The notes under the pieces: generated by a model
Database searches by the model: none
The model's input: the letters and a program-made list of their open reading frames with translations, nothing else
Told to the model about the DNA's origin: nothing
Made by a program: the position numbers and the translations under genes
NCBI GenBank assembly: GCA_964629635.1
Contig: CAZVQS010000002.1
Location: forward strand, 372,001-436,000
Direction of reading: 5' to 3'
From: YC2-FULL-38-9 sp964629635
Lineage (GTDB): Bacteria > Patescibacteriota > Microgenomatia > UBA1406 > GWC2-37-13
Length of the DNA: 64,000 bases
Part shown: piece after piece, positions 32,514-40,502 of the stretch
Position numbering within the stretch: position 1 is the stretch's first letter
How the letters are laid out: each line of letters starts with the position of its first letter

Positions 32514-33689
32514 ATGAGCATAATCATTTTCATACTTATACTCGGGCTTCTGGTTCTCATTCATGAATTCGGCCATTTCATTGCCGCCAAACGGAGCGGA
32601 GTGCTGGTGGAGGAGTTTGGCATCGGATTCCCTCCCCGGATCTGGGGCAAGAAAATCGGAGAGACCATTTACAGCGTAAACGCATTTCCCCTGGGCGGTT
32701 TCGTAAAGGTGTTCGGTGAGGAATACGAGGAAGTTGAACACGATCCGTCAAAAAAGCTTCCCTCAAAACTGAAGGAACGGGCGTTCGTATACAAAAAACC
32801 GCACATCAAGGCCCTGATTATCCTGGCCGGCGTCATCATGAACGCGGTACTGGGCGTTACCGTCTACTATTCCCTGTTGTCCATCAACCGGTTCCAGTCC
32901 GATCCGATCCCGCTTCTTGCGCCTTATAAATTCCGGTTCGGCAACCAGGAGGGACGGGTTGTCGCTGCAAATATCGTAAAGGGGGCGCCGGCTGAAAAAG
33001 CAGGCATAACCGTTGAGGATGTCATTCTGCGTTACCAGGTTGCGCCCCGCATCGATCCCGCATCCTGGACTGAAATCACCTCAGCATCCCAGCTCATAAA
33101 CACGATCAAGAACGCACAGGACAAACGGATATTCCTCGACCTGGAAAACGTGCGCAACGGGGAACGCAAGACCGTAAGCGCGGTCCCGTATTACAACAAG
33201 GAGCTCAAACGCGCGGTCATCGGCGTGAATCTCCTGGACACCATCGTCATCAAATACGAAACACCCGTACAGAAACTGCTCTCCGGCTTCATGCATTCCT
33301 ACAACATCATGGTGTACAATTTCTCAACCATCGCGCAGCTTGTGGGGATATCTGTCCGCGAAAAAACGTTCGAGCCGGTTTCCCAGACCGTATCGGGACC
33401 GATCGGCATCTACACGGTCGTCAACGACGTCGTACAGACATCAGGCGAAAAACTCATAAAAAACATACTTAATATCGTCGGACTCCTCAGCCTATCGCTT
33501 GCGGCAATGAACGTACTGCCCTTGCCGGCGCTTGACGGCGGAAAGATGGTGTTTATCCTGTATGAATGGATTACGCGAAGGAGAGTCAACAAGACGTTCG
33601 AACGGTATGTGAATCTGGCCGGATTCTTTGCGCTCATTGCACTGGGCATTCTTGTTTCCATCAATGACGTACTGAGGCTGATCAAGTGA
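32514..33689 (+). CDS. rseP: RIP metalloprotease RseP (site-2 protease)
   Basis: A 391-residue intramembrane zinc protease. HEFGH is at residues 17-21 in the first TM helix, a single PDZ domain spans about 140-240 (GAPAEKAGITVEDVILR), and the second active-site helix carries NVLPLPALDGGKM, with the Asp ligand. It cleaves membrane-anchored regulators or signal remnants in the bilayer. It starts after a 72-nt gap from frr; TATATA lies just before the ATG. The next gene overlaps by none and starts 32 nt downstream. Confidence 0.95.
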   Translation: MSIIIFILILGLLVLIHEFGHFIAAKRSGVLVEEFGIGFPPRIWGKKIGETIYSVNAFPLGGFVKVFGEEYEEVEHDPSKKLPSKLKERAFVYKKPHIKALIILAGVIMNAVLGVTVYYSLLSINRFQSDPIPLLAPYKFRFGNQEGRVVAANIVKGAPAEKAGITVEDVILRYQVAPRIDPASWTEITSASQLINTIKNAQDKRIFLDLENVRNGERKTVSAVPYYNKELKRAVIGVNLLDTIVIKYETPVQKLLSGFMHSYNIMVYNFSTIAQLVGISVREKTFEPVSQTVSGPIGIYTVVNDVVQTSGEKLIKNILNIVGLLSLSLAAMNVLPLPALDGGKMVFILYEWITRRRVNKTFERYVNLAGFFALIALGILVSINDVLRLIK

Positions 33690-33721
33690 AACCGCCATTA
33701 CCATTTCATGCGTTTTTACCT

Positions 33722-34282
33722 ATGAATCTCAAGTTCGAGAACATCACGATTTCCGGAGGAGTTGCCGTTGGAAAAGGCACCCTCACCGCCAACCTGAAAC
33801 CTTATCTGGAGCCTTTGGGCTGGAAATTTACCTCAGGCGGTCAATTGCTTCGCGATTTCACCAAGGAATACGTTCAGCCCCTGGCGAGCCTTGCGGATGC
33901 GAAATTCCACAACGAGCTTGACGCGCGCACGAAGCGGCTCCTGACTGAAGAGGGTCATTATGTCATTGAGGCATGGCTTGCCGGTTTCATGGCCCGCGAT
34001 CTTGATAATACGCTTCGCATTTTCCTTACTTGTTCAAACGATGCGCTGCGCATCGACCGCGTCGCCAACCGGGACAAAGTGTCGATCGACCAGGCCAAAC
34101 ACTACATCAGGGAACGGGAAGAGGGCAACATGGCGGAGTGGCGAAGAATCTACGGTGACCATAATTTCTGGGATCCGAAATTCTACCACCTGACAATCGA
34201 CACGTATTCTTCGGGACAGATGGAAACGGTCGGGAAAGTGCTCGACAAACTCGGATACAACAACAACCACCGGAAAAGATAA
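33722..34282 (+). CDS. Cytidylate kinase-like P-loop kinase
   Basis: A 186-residue nucleoside monophosphate kinase-type protein. P-loop GGVAVGKGT at residues 12-20, then GWKFTSGGQLLRDF, which resembles the CMP-binding region of the short cytidylate kinase family, and a lid with IREREEGN. The alternative is a related AAA_18 kinase. It would phosphorylate CMP/dCMP. ATG 33722 starts directly at the P-loop strand; the earlier frame start at 33686 overlaps rseP and adds sequence unlike the family. Confidence 0.75.
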   Translation: MNLKFENITISGGVAVGKGTLTANLKPYLEPLGWKFTSGGQLLRDFTKEYVQPLASLADAKFHNELDARTKRLLTEEGHYVIEAWLAGFMARDLDNTLRIFLTCSNDALRIDRVANRDKVSIDQAKHYIREREEGNMAEWRRIYGDHNFWDPKFYHLTIDTYSSGQMETVGKVLDKLGYNNNHRKR

Positions 34283-34305
34283 TCTATAATTAACTCATTC
34301 CACCT

Positions 34306-36000
34306 ATGAGATATTCAAAACTGTTCGGGAAAACGGTACGACAGGCTCCGACTGATGCGACTACTTCCTCCCATAAGCTGCTATATCAGGCGGGATACAT
34401 CAGGGAATCGACGGCCGGACGCTATTTCTACCTCCCGCTCGGACAGCGCGTACAGCAGAATATCATGAAAATCGTGAAGGAGGAAATGGACCGCGCGGGC
34501 GCTCAGGAAATGGTTACGCCCGTGCTGCATCCGCTTGAGCTCTGGAAGGAAACGAACCGTACGAATACGACCGGATTCGAACTCATGAAAGTGAAGGACC
34601 GGCGCGACGCGCAGTTCGCGCTCGGCGGCACCGCCGAGGAAATGATGGTGGATGTCGTACGCAAATTCCAGATTTCATACAAGGACCTTCCGTTCAATAT
34701 CTACCAGTTCTCGACCAAATTCAGGGATGAGCTGCGGGCGCGCGGCGGACTGCTCCGGGTGCGCGAGTTCATCATGAAGGATGCGTATTCGTTCCACGCG
34801 ACCGAGGAAGACTTCCGGACGGAATACCAGAACATGTCGGACACCTATAAGCGGATTTTTGATAGGCTCGGCGTACCCACCCAGATCGTGGAATCGGACA
34901 ACGGGTATATCGGCGGCGAATACTGTCATGAATTCATTATGGAATCCGAAATCGGGGAAAGCGTATATCTGACGACGGACGACGGATCATATGCGGCGCA
35001 TGAGGACGTGGCGGTATTCGACCGTGCGGACATAAACTCCCAGGATAATGCCGAGGATTTCAAGACCATCGACCAGCCCGAATGGGTCCAAACCATGGAA
35101 GACAACGAAAAGCACTACCGGCTACCCGCATCCCGTTTCCTTAAAAACGTGGTGTATAAAAACCGGGTGACCGGCGAAATTGTCATCGCAGTGATCCGTG
35201 GGGATTTGGACGTGAACAGAATTAAACTCGAACACGCGCTTGAGGCGGTCGGACAGCTGGAGGATGCAACGGACAACGACCTGGCCGCAATCGGCACGAA
35301 ACGGGGATATGTCCATTCCTGGGGGCATGCCGGCGCCCGCTACATCGGCGACCTTTCCCTCACGACAGTCCGCAATTTTATCGGCGGACAGAAAGAGGAA
35401 ACGAAAGACTCCATGAATGTCAACTACGGCAGGGATTTCACCTGCGAAAAGCTTGCCGATATCGCGCTTGCCAAGGAAGGCTACAGCTCCAACGGCAAAA
35501 AGCTCCTGAAAAAGCGGGGGATAGAAGTAGGCAATATCTTCCAGCTCGGATACCATTACTCCAAACGGATGAAGGACGCGTGCTTCAAGGATATGCAGGG
35601 CAAGGAACAGCCGTACTATATGGGCTGCTACGGAATCGGCATCGGACGCACCATGGCTGCGATTGTCGAAAAACACCATGACGCCAAAGGCATCGTCTGG
35701 CCGGAAATGGTCAGCCCGTTCAGGATCCACCTCATTTCAATAGGCAAAGACGAAGCCGTCAAGGCAAAAGCGGACGCGCTTTACAACCGCCTCACCAAGG
35801 AGGGTATTGAAGTTCTCTTTGACGACCGCAATTCCTCACCCGGCGAGAAATTCGCCGATTATGAACTGGTCGGGTTGCCGGTGCGCCTGGTCGTATCCGG
35901 AAAGACCGGCGACAAAATCGAATATAAGGTACGGTCGGGTACGGAAACCGAACTGCTTTCTTTCGATGAACTCGCAAGCCGCCTGAATATCACAATATGA
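34306..36000 (+). CDS. proS: Prolyl-tRNA synthetase, bacterial type
   Basis: A 564-residue class II synthetase. Motif 1 region LLYQAGYIRESTAGRYFYLPLGQRV, motif 2 around FRDELRARGGLLRVREFIMKDAYSF, and motif 3 YGIGIGRTMAAI. An editing-type insertion occupies about residues 225-395. The C-terminal anticodon domain ends in FDELASRLNI. TATAAT lies about 18 nt before the ATG. The last four bases overlap the next gene as ATGA. Confidence 0.95.
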   Translation: MRYSKLFGKTVRQAPTDATTSSHKLLYQAGYIRESTAGRYFYLPLGQRVQQNIMKIVKEEMDRAGAQEMVTPVLHPLELWKETNRTNTTGFELMKVKDRRDAQFALGGTAEEMMVDVVRKFQISYKDLPFNIYQFSTKFRDELRARGGLLRVREFIMKDAYSFHATEEDFRTEYQNMSDTYKRIFDRLGVPTQIVESDNGYIGGEYCHEFIMESEIGESVYLTTDDGSYAAHEDVAVFDRADINSQDNAEDFKTIDQPEWVQTMEDNEKHYRLPASRFLKNVVYKNRVTGEIVIAVIRGDLDVNRIKLEHALEAVGQLEDATDNDLAAIGTKRGYVHSWGHAGARYIGDLSLTTVRNFIGGQKEETKDSMNVNYGRDFTCEKLADIALAKEGYSSNGKKLLKKRGIEVGNIFQLGYHYSKRMKDACFKDMQGKEQPYYMGCYGIGIGRTMAAIVEKHHDAKGIVWPEMVSPFRIHLISIGKDEAVKAKADALYNRLTKEGIEVLFDDRNSSPGEKFADYELVGLPVRLVVSGKTGDKIEYKVRSGTETELLSFDELASRLNITI

Positions 36001-36830
36001 AAACCGTCGTAACACACATGTCCGTCGATCTTGACGCCATCGCCAGCTCCTGGCTCATACGCTCGTTCATGCCCGAATGGGAAGATGCGGATATTGTCTT
36101 TGTCGCGAGCGGCAAACTGTGGGAAGACACCCCGGTAGACTCCAATCCAAACGTAATATACGTAGATACCGGCCTGGGCAGGTTCGACCACCACCAGACA
36201 ACCGAAAAGACCTGTGCGACAAAACGCGTTTTCTCCCATCTGGTCGAAAAAGGATATGTCCCGCAGAAATTGCAGCGAGGTCTTGAACGGCTGGTGCAGC
36301 TCATAACCGATCTTGACCATTTCGCGGAAGTATCATACCCGGAAGCGGGTGCCGACCGGTACGATCTCATGCTCCACCAGCTCATCGGATCGCTCAAGTA
36401 CGTAAAGAATTCTGATGCCAAAACAGTTGAGGCCGTGATGCCTTTGCTCGACGCCGCACTGCAGGTATTTGTGAGCAAAGTGCGCGCGGAGGACGAAATA
36501 CGGCAGGGATTCGTGTTCCAGTCCAGATGGGGCAAATCGCTCGTCATGAATACTTCAAACCACGAAGCCATGAAGCTCGCACAGAAAATGGGATATACCC
36601 TGGTCGTGACGAAAGATCCTGAGAAGGGGTATGTAAGGATCAAGATACCGCCGTACGTGGCCCGTGATTTGACTCCGCTCCATGAAAAAATCACGGCGCT
36701 TGATGCCAAAGCATCATGGTTCTTCCATGTATCCCGCCATATGCTGCTCAATGACTCATCCCAGAACCCGGACGCAGTCCCGTCCGCATTGTCTTCCAAA
36801 CAACTCATTGAAATAATAAGGGTTTTATAA
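35997..36830 (+). CDS. DHH-like phosphoesterase family protein
   Basis: A 277-residue protein that begins THMSVDLDAIASSWLI and carries VDTGLGRFDHHQTTEKTCATKRVF, a DHH-like metal-binding arrangement (Asp in the first motif, DHH in the second). ITDLDHFAE may hold a further ligand. The fold suggests a Mn2+-dependent phosphohydrolase, but the substrate is unknown and the C-terminal half (SNHEAMKLAQKMGYTLVVTKD) is not recognised. ATG overlaps the proS stop by 4 nt (ATGA). Confidence 0.65.
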   Translation: MKTVVTHMSVDLDAIASSWLIRSFMPEWEDADIVFVASGKLWEDTPVDSNPNVIYVDTGLGRFDHHQTTEKTCATKRVFSHLVEKGYVPQKLQRGLERLVQLITDLDHFAEVSYPEAGADRYDLMLHQLIGSLKYVKNSDAKTVEAVMPLLDAALQVFVSKVRAEDEIRQGFVFQSRWGKSLVMNTSNHEAMKLAQKMGYTLVVTKDPEKGYVRIKIPPYVARDLTPLHEKITALDAKASWFFHVSRHMLLNDSSQNPDAVPSALSSKQLIEIIRVL

Positions 36831-36954
36831 TACAATAGTTTTATTGCATTAACCCATCGTGGTGTGGATAAAATCAGTGGAGCCGCGATACCACAAAGGG
36901 AATAACGCTCGGGAAAAACCGCCAGGTTTGCCCCAAAAAGGAGGTGTTTACGTA
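36826..36954 (+). promoter_or_regulatory. rpsU promoter and leader with strong SD
   Basis: TATAAT (36826-36831) overlaps the previous stop codon, giving a leader of about 117 nt. It can form GTGG/CCAC and a longer stem pairing GGG-AAACC with GGTTT-CCC around 36911-36934, immediately before GGAGGTG (36940-36946). That SD is a near-perfect match to the anti-SD at the 16S 3' end and lies 8 nt before ATG 36955. This could be an S21 autoregulatory leader, but no known structure was matched. Confidence 0.45.
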
Positions 36955-37176
36955 ATGGTAGTAGTAACAAGAAAAAAAGGAGAAACAAAAGACAGCATGT
37001 TCCGCAAATTTTCCCGTGTTTTCATGGAGGAGAATATCGTGGATGAACTGAGGAAAAAACAGTTCTACAAAAAACCGTCCCTCAAGAAAAAGGAGGAAGA
37101 AAAGGAACGGATCAAAATGCGCGCAAGAAGAAAACGGTACGGAAGCTTTTTCTCCCATCACCGCAGAGATAAATAA
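36955..37176 (+). CDS. rpsU: 30S ribosomal protein S21 (bS21)
   Basis: A 73-residue basic protein. The pattern VTRKKGETKDSMFRKFSRVF, ENIVDELRKKQFYKKPS and a C-terminal Lys/Arg helix match bS21, which sits next to the 16S 3' end and affects SD recognition. The start is fixed by the strong SD at 36940-36946; a longer frame back to 36859 is rejected. ybeY follows after 2 nt. Confidence 0.85.
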   Translation: MVVVTRKKGETKDSMFRKFSRVFMEENIVDELRKKQFYKKPSLKKKEEEKERIKMRARRKRYGSFFSHHRRDK

Positions 37177-37178
37177 CT

Positions 37179-37532
37179 ATGATCCACATAGTCACATCTT
37201 CGCGCTATAAAATCAACAAGCCCCGGATAAAGAAGGTGGTTGAATCTTTGTTGACTGATAATGGTATGGGTGAAAACGTCAACGTAAACTGCATATTCAT
37301 CGGCAAGACGAAAATGCGCGAAATCGCCTCCAAATACAAAAAAGAGGATGTCGCCCTTCCCGTTTTGTCCTTTTCGTACCTTGACGAAAACATGCACGAT
37401 ACGCCGCTTCTGGGGGAAGTGTTCCTGTGCTATCCGCAGATCATTCTGCTTGCGGCCGAACGGAACAAACGGGTTGAAGACATGATCGACGCCATGATTA
37501 TCCACGGAGTATCCAATTTGCTGAAAAACTGA
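37179..37532 (+). CDS. ybeY: YbeY-like protein with truncated metal site
   Basis: A 117-residue protein with the YbeY fold pattern: VNCIFIGKTKMREIASKYKK, VLSFSY and the strand LGEVFLCYP. The family's zinc motif HGxLHLxGxDH should follow at the C-terminus; here only the first His remains (MIIHGVSNLLKN, then stop), so the second and third His ligands are missing. No continuation exists in another frame before dnaX, which starts 3 nt later. It may be inactive as a hydrolase or act only as an assembly factor. Confidence 0.75.
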   Translation: MIHIVTSSRYKINKPRIKKVVESLLTDNGMGENVNVNCIFIGKTKMREIASKYKKEDVALPVLSFSYLDENMHDTPLLGEVFLCYPQIILLAAERNKRVEDMIDAMIIHGVSNLLKN

Positions 37533-37534
37533 AC

Positions 37535-38578
37535 ATGTACTATCTGACATACCGTCCGCAGACAATAGGCGAGATAGACAACACGGTGCCCCGGGAGATC
37601 ATCCGGAAAATCCTTGTGAACAAGACGCTTCCCCATGCGTTCCTGTTTGTGGGCCAGAAGGGAACCGGCAAAACCTCAACCGCGCGCATATTCGCAAAAA
37701 CCGTCAACTGCCTGAAAAACAAATTCGCGGGGACAGGCGAATCGGTTGAACCCTGCAATAAGTGCGCTAACTGCACAAGCATCGACAAAACTTCGTTTCC
37801 GGATGTTGTTGAGATGGACGCGGCTTCAAACCGCGGCATCAACGAGGTGAAAAGCCTCATCAAGGAATCGTCCTACCTCCCGATTGTCGGCAAATACCGG
37901 GTTTTCATCATTGACGAGGCCCACATGATCACGACCGACGGATTCAATGCGCTCCTCAAGACGCTGGAGGAGCCGCCCTCCACCGTGATATTCATACTGG
38001 CGACCACCAATCTTGAGAAGGTACCCAAAACCATCGTCTCCCGGTGCATCCCGGTCACGTTCGGCAAAGCAAAAAAAGCGGAAATCGTCCACATGCTGAA
38101 ACGGATCGCCGCCGCAGAGAAGCTGCAGGCAACAGACGAAACGCTTGCAACGATTGCCGACCACAGCGAGCATTCGTTCAGGGATGCGGCGAAACTCCTT
38201 GAGGAGCTTGTTATGCAGGGGAAACTCAATCACGATGAGGCGCGCGCTTATCTGGGCGTACGTTCAAAGGATAATTTCCTCGTGATACTGGGTACGAAAC
38301 CGATGCACGATGCGTTTGCATGGATCAATGAATTCTCCCTGTCAGGGGGCAGTTTCTCAACGCTCATATCGGATCTCCTGTCACAGCTTCATTCGAGCCT
38401 GCTCGCCAAACACAAGATCGGCGCGGACGATCTTTCCTTGCCTTTCAGCGCCCAGGAGACAGCGTTCCTCATGAAACTGCTGACAGAAGCGTATGTGAAT
38501 ATGAGGAATGCGCCGGTCGACTCGATTCCGCTTGAGATAGCAACGGTCGAGTTCTATAATAGGAACACCCGCTCATAA
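37535..38578 (+). CDS. dnaX: DNA polymerase III gamma subunit (clamp loader)
   Basis: A 347-residue AAA+ clamp-loader ATPase. Walker A GQKGTGKTST, a zinc-binding Cys set (CNKCANC), Walker B IIDEAH and the SRC motif (VSRCIPVTF). It ends soon after the collar domain, so only a gamma-size product is made; the tau C-terminal part that binds polymerase and helicase is missing. ybaB follows, keeping the usual dnaX-ybaB-recR neighbourhood, though recR is on the other strand. Confidence 0.95.
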   Translation: MYYLTYRPQTIGEIDNTVPREIIRKILVNKTLPHAFLFVGQKGTGKTSTARIFAKTVNCLKNKFAGTGESVEPCNKCANCTSIDKTSFPDVVEMDAASNRGINEVKSLIKESSYLPIVGKYRVFIIDEAHMITTDGFNALLKTLEEPPSTVIFILATTNLEKVPKTIVSRCIPVTFGKAKKAEIVHMLKRIAAAEKLQATDETLATIADHSEHSFRDAAKLLEELVMQGKLNHDEARAYLGVRSKDNFLVILGTKPMHDAFAWINEFSLSGGSFSTLISDLLSQLHSSLLAKHKIGADDLSLPFSAQETAFLMKLLTEAYVNMRNAPVDSIPLEIATVEFYNRNTRS

Positions 38579-38608
38579 AGATCGCATTAGCAATTCAAAA
38601 AAAATACT

Positions 38609-38869
38609 ATGTTCAATCCATTGGGAGGCCTCGGAGATATCCAGAAGTTGCAGAAACAGGCCCAGAAAATGCAGTCAGCGCTCCAGCAGGAACAGGTTAC
38701 CGTCGAACGCAACGGCGTCCGTATCGTCATGCGGGGCGACCAGCAGATTCTTGAAGTAACCGTTGACGAAGTTATGGAAAACCGCATCGCGGAAGCCATA
38801 AACGAAGCGGTCAAAAAAACTCAGGAACTTGCCGCAAAAAAACTCATCGAAATCTCACAGCAGGGATAA
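38609..38869 (+). CDS. ybaB: YbaB/EbfC nucleoid-associated protein
   Basis: An 86-residue YbaB family protein, a dimeric DNA-binding protein. It shows the typical Gly-rich start (MFNPLGGLGDIQKLQKQAQK), a central V-T-V-x-R-x-G pattern and the C-terminal helix AINEAVKKTQELAAKKL. Gene order dnaX-ybaB is widely conserved. Confidence 0.9.
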   Translation: MFNPLGGLGDIQKLQKQAQKMQSALQQEQVTVERNGVRIVMRGDQQILEVTVDEVMENRIAEAINEAVKKTQELAAKKLIEISQQG

Positions 38870-38936
38870 AACCGGGCTGGTACACAGAACACGAAATATG
38901 TTAGCATGTAGTATTAGCCGTTTACAACCCACTCTG

Positions 38937-39881
38937 ATGATAAAAATATTCTCAGGCACCGCAAATCCCGCCCTTGCCGGCGATATCGCCAAACACCTTG
39001 GCGCGCCGGTATCCAAAAGCGAAGTTGCGCGGTTTGAAAATTCCGAAATCAGGGTGCGCGTCGAGGAAGACGTAGCCCATTCCACCTGCATCCTCATCCA
39101 GTCCACCTCAAATCCGGCGGACACCCACCTCATGGAGCTGTTCTTCTTCTGCGATGCGCTGCGGAGAAGCGAAGCACGCAAAGTCATCGGGGTTATCCCG
39201 TATTTCGGATATGCGCGCCAGGATATCCAGCACCGGTCCGGCGAATGCGTTTCCGCAAACGTGGTTATCCGGTTCCTCGAATCCATCGGGTTCAACAAGA
39301 TTTACACGGTCAACCTGCATGATGAGGCAACGGAGGGGGTGTTTTCCATACCATTCAAGAACATCAATGCGTTTCCGCTGCTTGCCAACGAAATCCGCAA
39401 TTATCTCGGGGCCGGCCAGACAAAAACCGAAAACGTAGCGGTCGTCTCGCCTGACCACGGGGGTGTAGAGCGCGCGAGAAAGTTCAGCGATGTCCTTTTC
39501 GGAAACGAAAAGCATACGATATCGGTCGTTGAAAAAAGAAGGGATCTTGAACATATCCACCAGAGCCTGGCGCTGGACTTGTACGGGGACGTTAAGGACA
39601 AGACCGCCATTCTCGTTGATGACCTTCTCACATCAGGCCGCACCCTCGTCAACGCGGCAAACCTCTGTCTAGAACGGGGAGCGTCCCGCGTTATCACCGC
39701 AGTCGTCCATCATGATTTTGCCCCCGATGCACCGCGCATGATGCAGGAATCGAGGATTGAGAAAGTGTTCACGACCGATACCATATCGCTGCGGGAAGAC
39801 CAGAAATTCGATAAACTGGTTGAAGTTTCCATCGCGCCCGTCATAGCGGACGAATTGAAGTATTTCGGGGAAACGGTTTAA
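38937..39881 (+). CDS. prs: Ribose-phosphate pyrophosphokinase
   Basis: A 314-residue PRPP synthetase. Landmarks: FSGTANPALAGDIAKHLG at the start, PYFGYARQDIQHRSGE (ATP/flexible loop), NLHDEATEGVF (normally DLHxxQ), VVSPDHGGVERAR, the flexible loop KRR, and the PRPP motif ILVDDLLTSGRTL. It makes PRPP for nucleotides and NAD. The start at 38937 is set by the conserved MIKIFSG. It overlaps the convergent recR by 4 nt. Confidence 0.93.
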   Translation: MIKIFSGTANPALAGDIAKHLGAPVSKSEVARFENSEIRVRVEEDVAHSTCILIQSTSNPADTHLMELFFFCDALRRSEARKVIGVIPYFGYARQDIQHRSGECVSANVVIRFLESIGFNKIYTVNLHDEATEGVFSIPFKNINAFPLLANEIRNYLGAGQTKTENVAVVSPDHGGVERARKFSDVLFGNEKHTISVVEKRRDLEHIHQSLALDLYGDVKDKTAILVDDLLTSGRTLVNAANLCLERGASRVITAVVHHDFAPDAPRMMQESRIEKVFTTDTISLREDQKFDKLVEVSIAPVIADELKYFGETV

Positions 39882-40501
39882 TATTCGCGTCTTCCCTCGA
39901 TTGCCTTTCCGAGCGTACCGTAGTCGGCATATTCCAGGTTTGCACCCATCGGTAGGCCATAGGCAAGCCTGCTTATCCTGAACGCCAATTCCGCATTACC
40001 GGGCTTCAGCTCCTCAAGCCGTTTTTTGATGTACATCGCGGTGGCTTCACCCTCCATGTCGGGATTCGTTGCGAGGATTATCTCCTTCACTCCGGGGCTG
40101 TTTTTCAGTTTGACAAGAAGCGGGCTGATGTATATGTCATCCGGCCCGATTGAATTCAATGGGTCTATTTTCCCGTGCAATACATGGTACACGCCGTTAT
40201 AGATATTGCCCACTTCAAAAGACAGCAGGTCAAGAACCGTTTCCACGACCGTAATGGTGTTCCTGTCGCGGGTGCCGTCTTCGCAGATGACGCACAGCTC
40301 GGCTTCGGTCAGGTTGAAACAGTTTTTGCACAGTTTGGTGCGCGATTTGAGGCTTATGAGATTTTCGCCGAAGCTCTTGAGTTCATGGTCAGGCATCCTC
40401 AAAAGGTACATGGCCAACCGGTTGGCGGTCTTTTCGCCGATGCCGGGCAAACGCTCGAGAAACAGCGCTATCTGCTTGAGGCTTGTCGGGAGAGTTGCCA
40501 T
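39878..40501 (-). CDS. recR: Recombination mediator RecR
   Basis: A 207-residue RecR. HhH region LPGIGEKTANRLAMYLL, the C4 zinc finger (CKNC and CVIC), Toprim (EIILATNPDMEGEATAMYI) and the C-terminal Walker-B-like end with RLAYGLPMGANLEYAD. It works with RecO/RecF in loading RecA on SSB-coated DNA. It is downstream of the RNase J gene by 1 nt on the same strand. Confidence 0.96.
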   Translation of the reverse strand: MATLPTSLKQIALFLERLPGIGEKTANRLAMYLLRMPDHELKSFGENLISLKSRTKLCKNCFNLTEAELCVICEDGTRDRNTITVVETVLDLLSFEVGNIYNGVYHVLHGKIDPLNSIGPDDIYISPLLVKLKNSPGVKEIILATNPDMEGEATAMYIKKRLEELKPGNAELAFRISRLAYGLPMGANLEYADYGTLGKAIEGRREY

Positions 40502-40502
40502 G

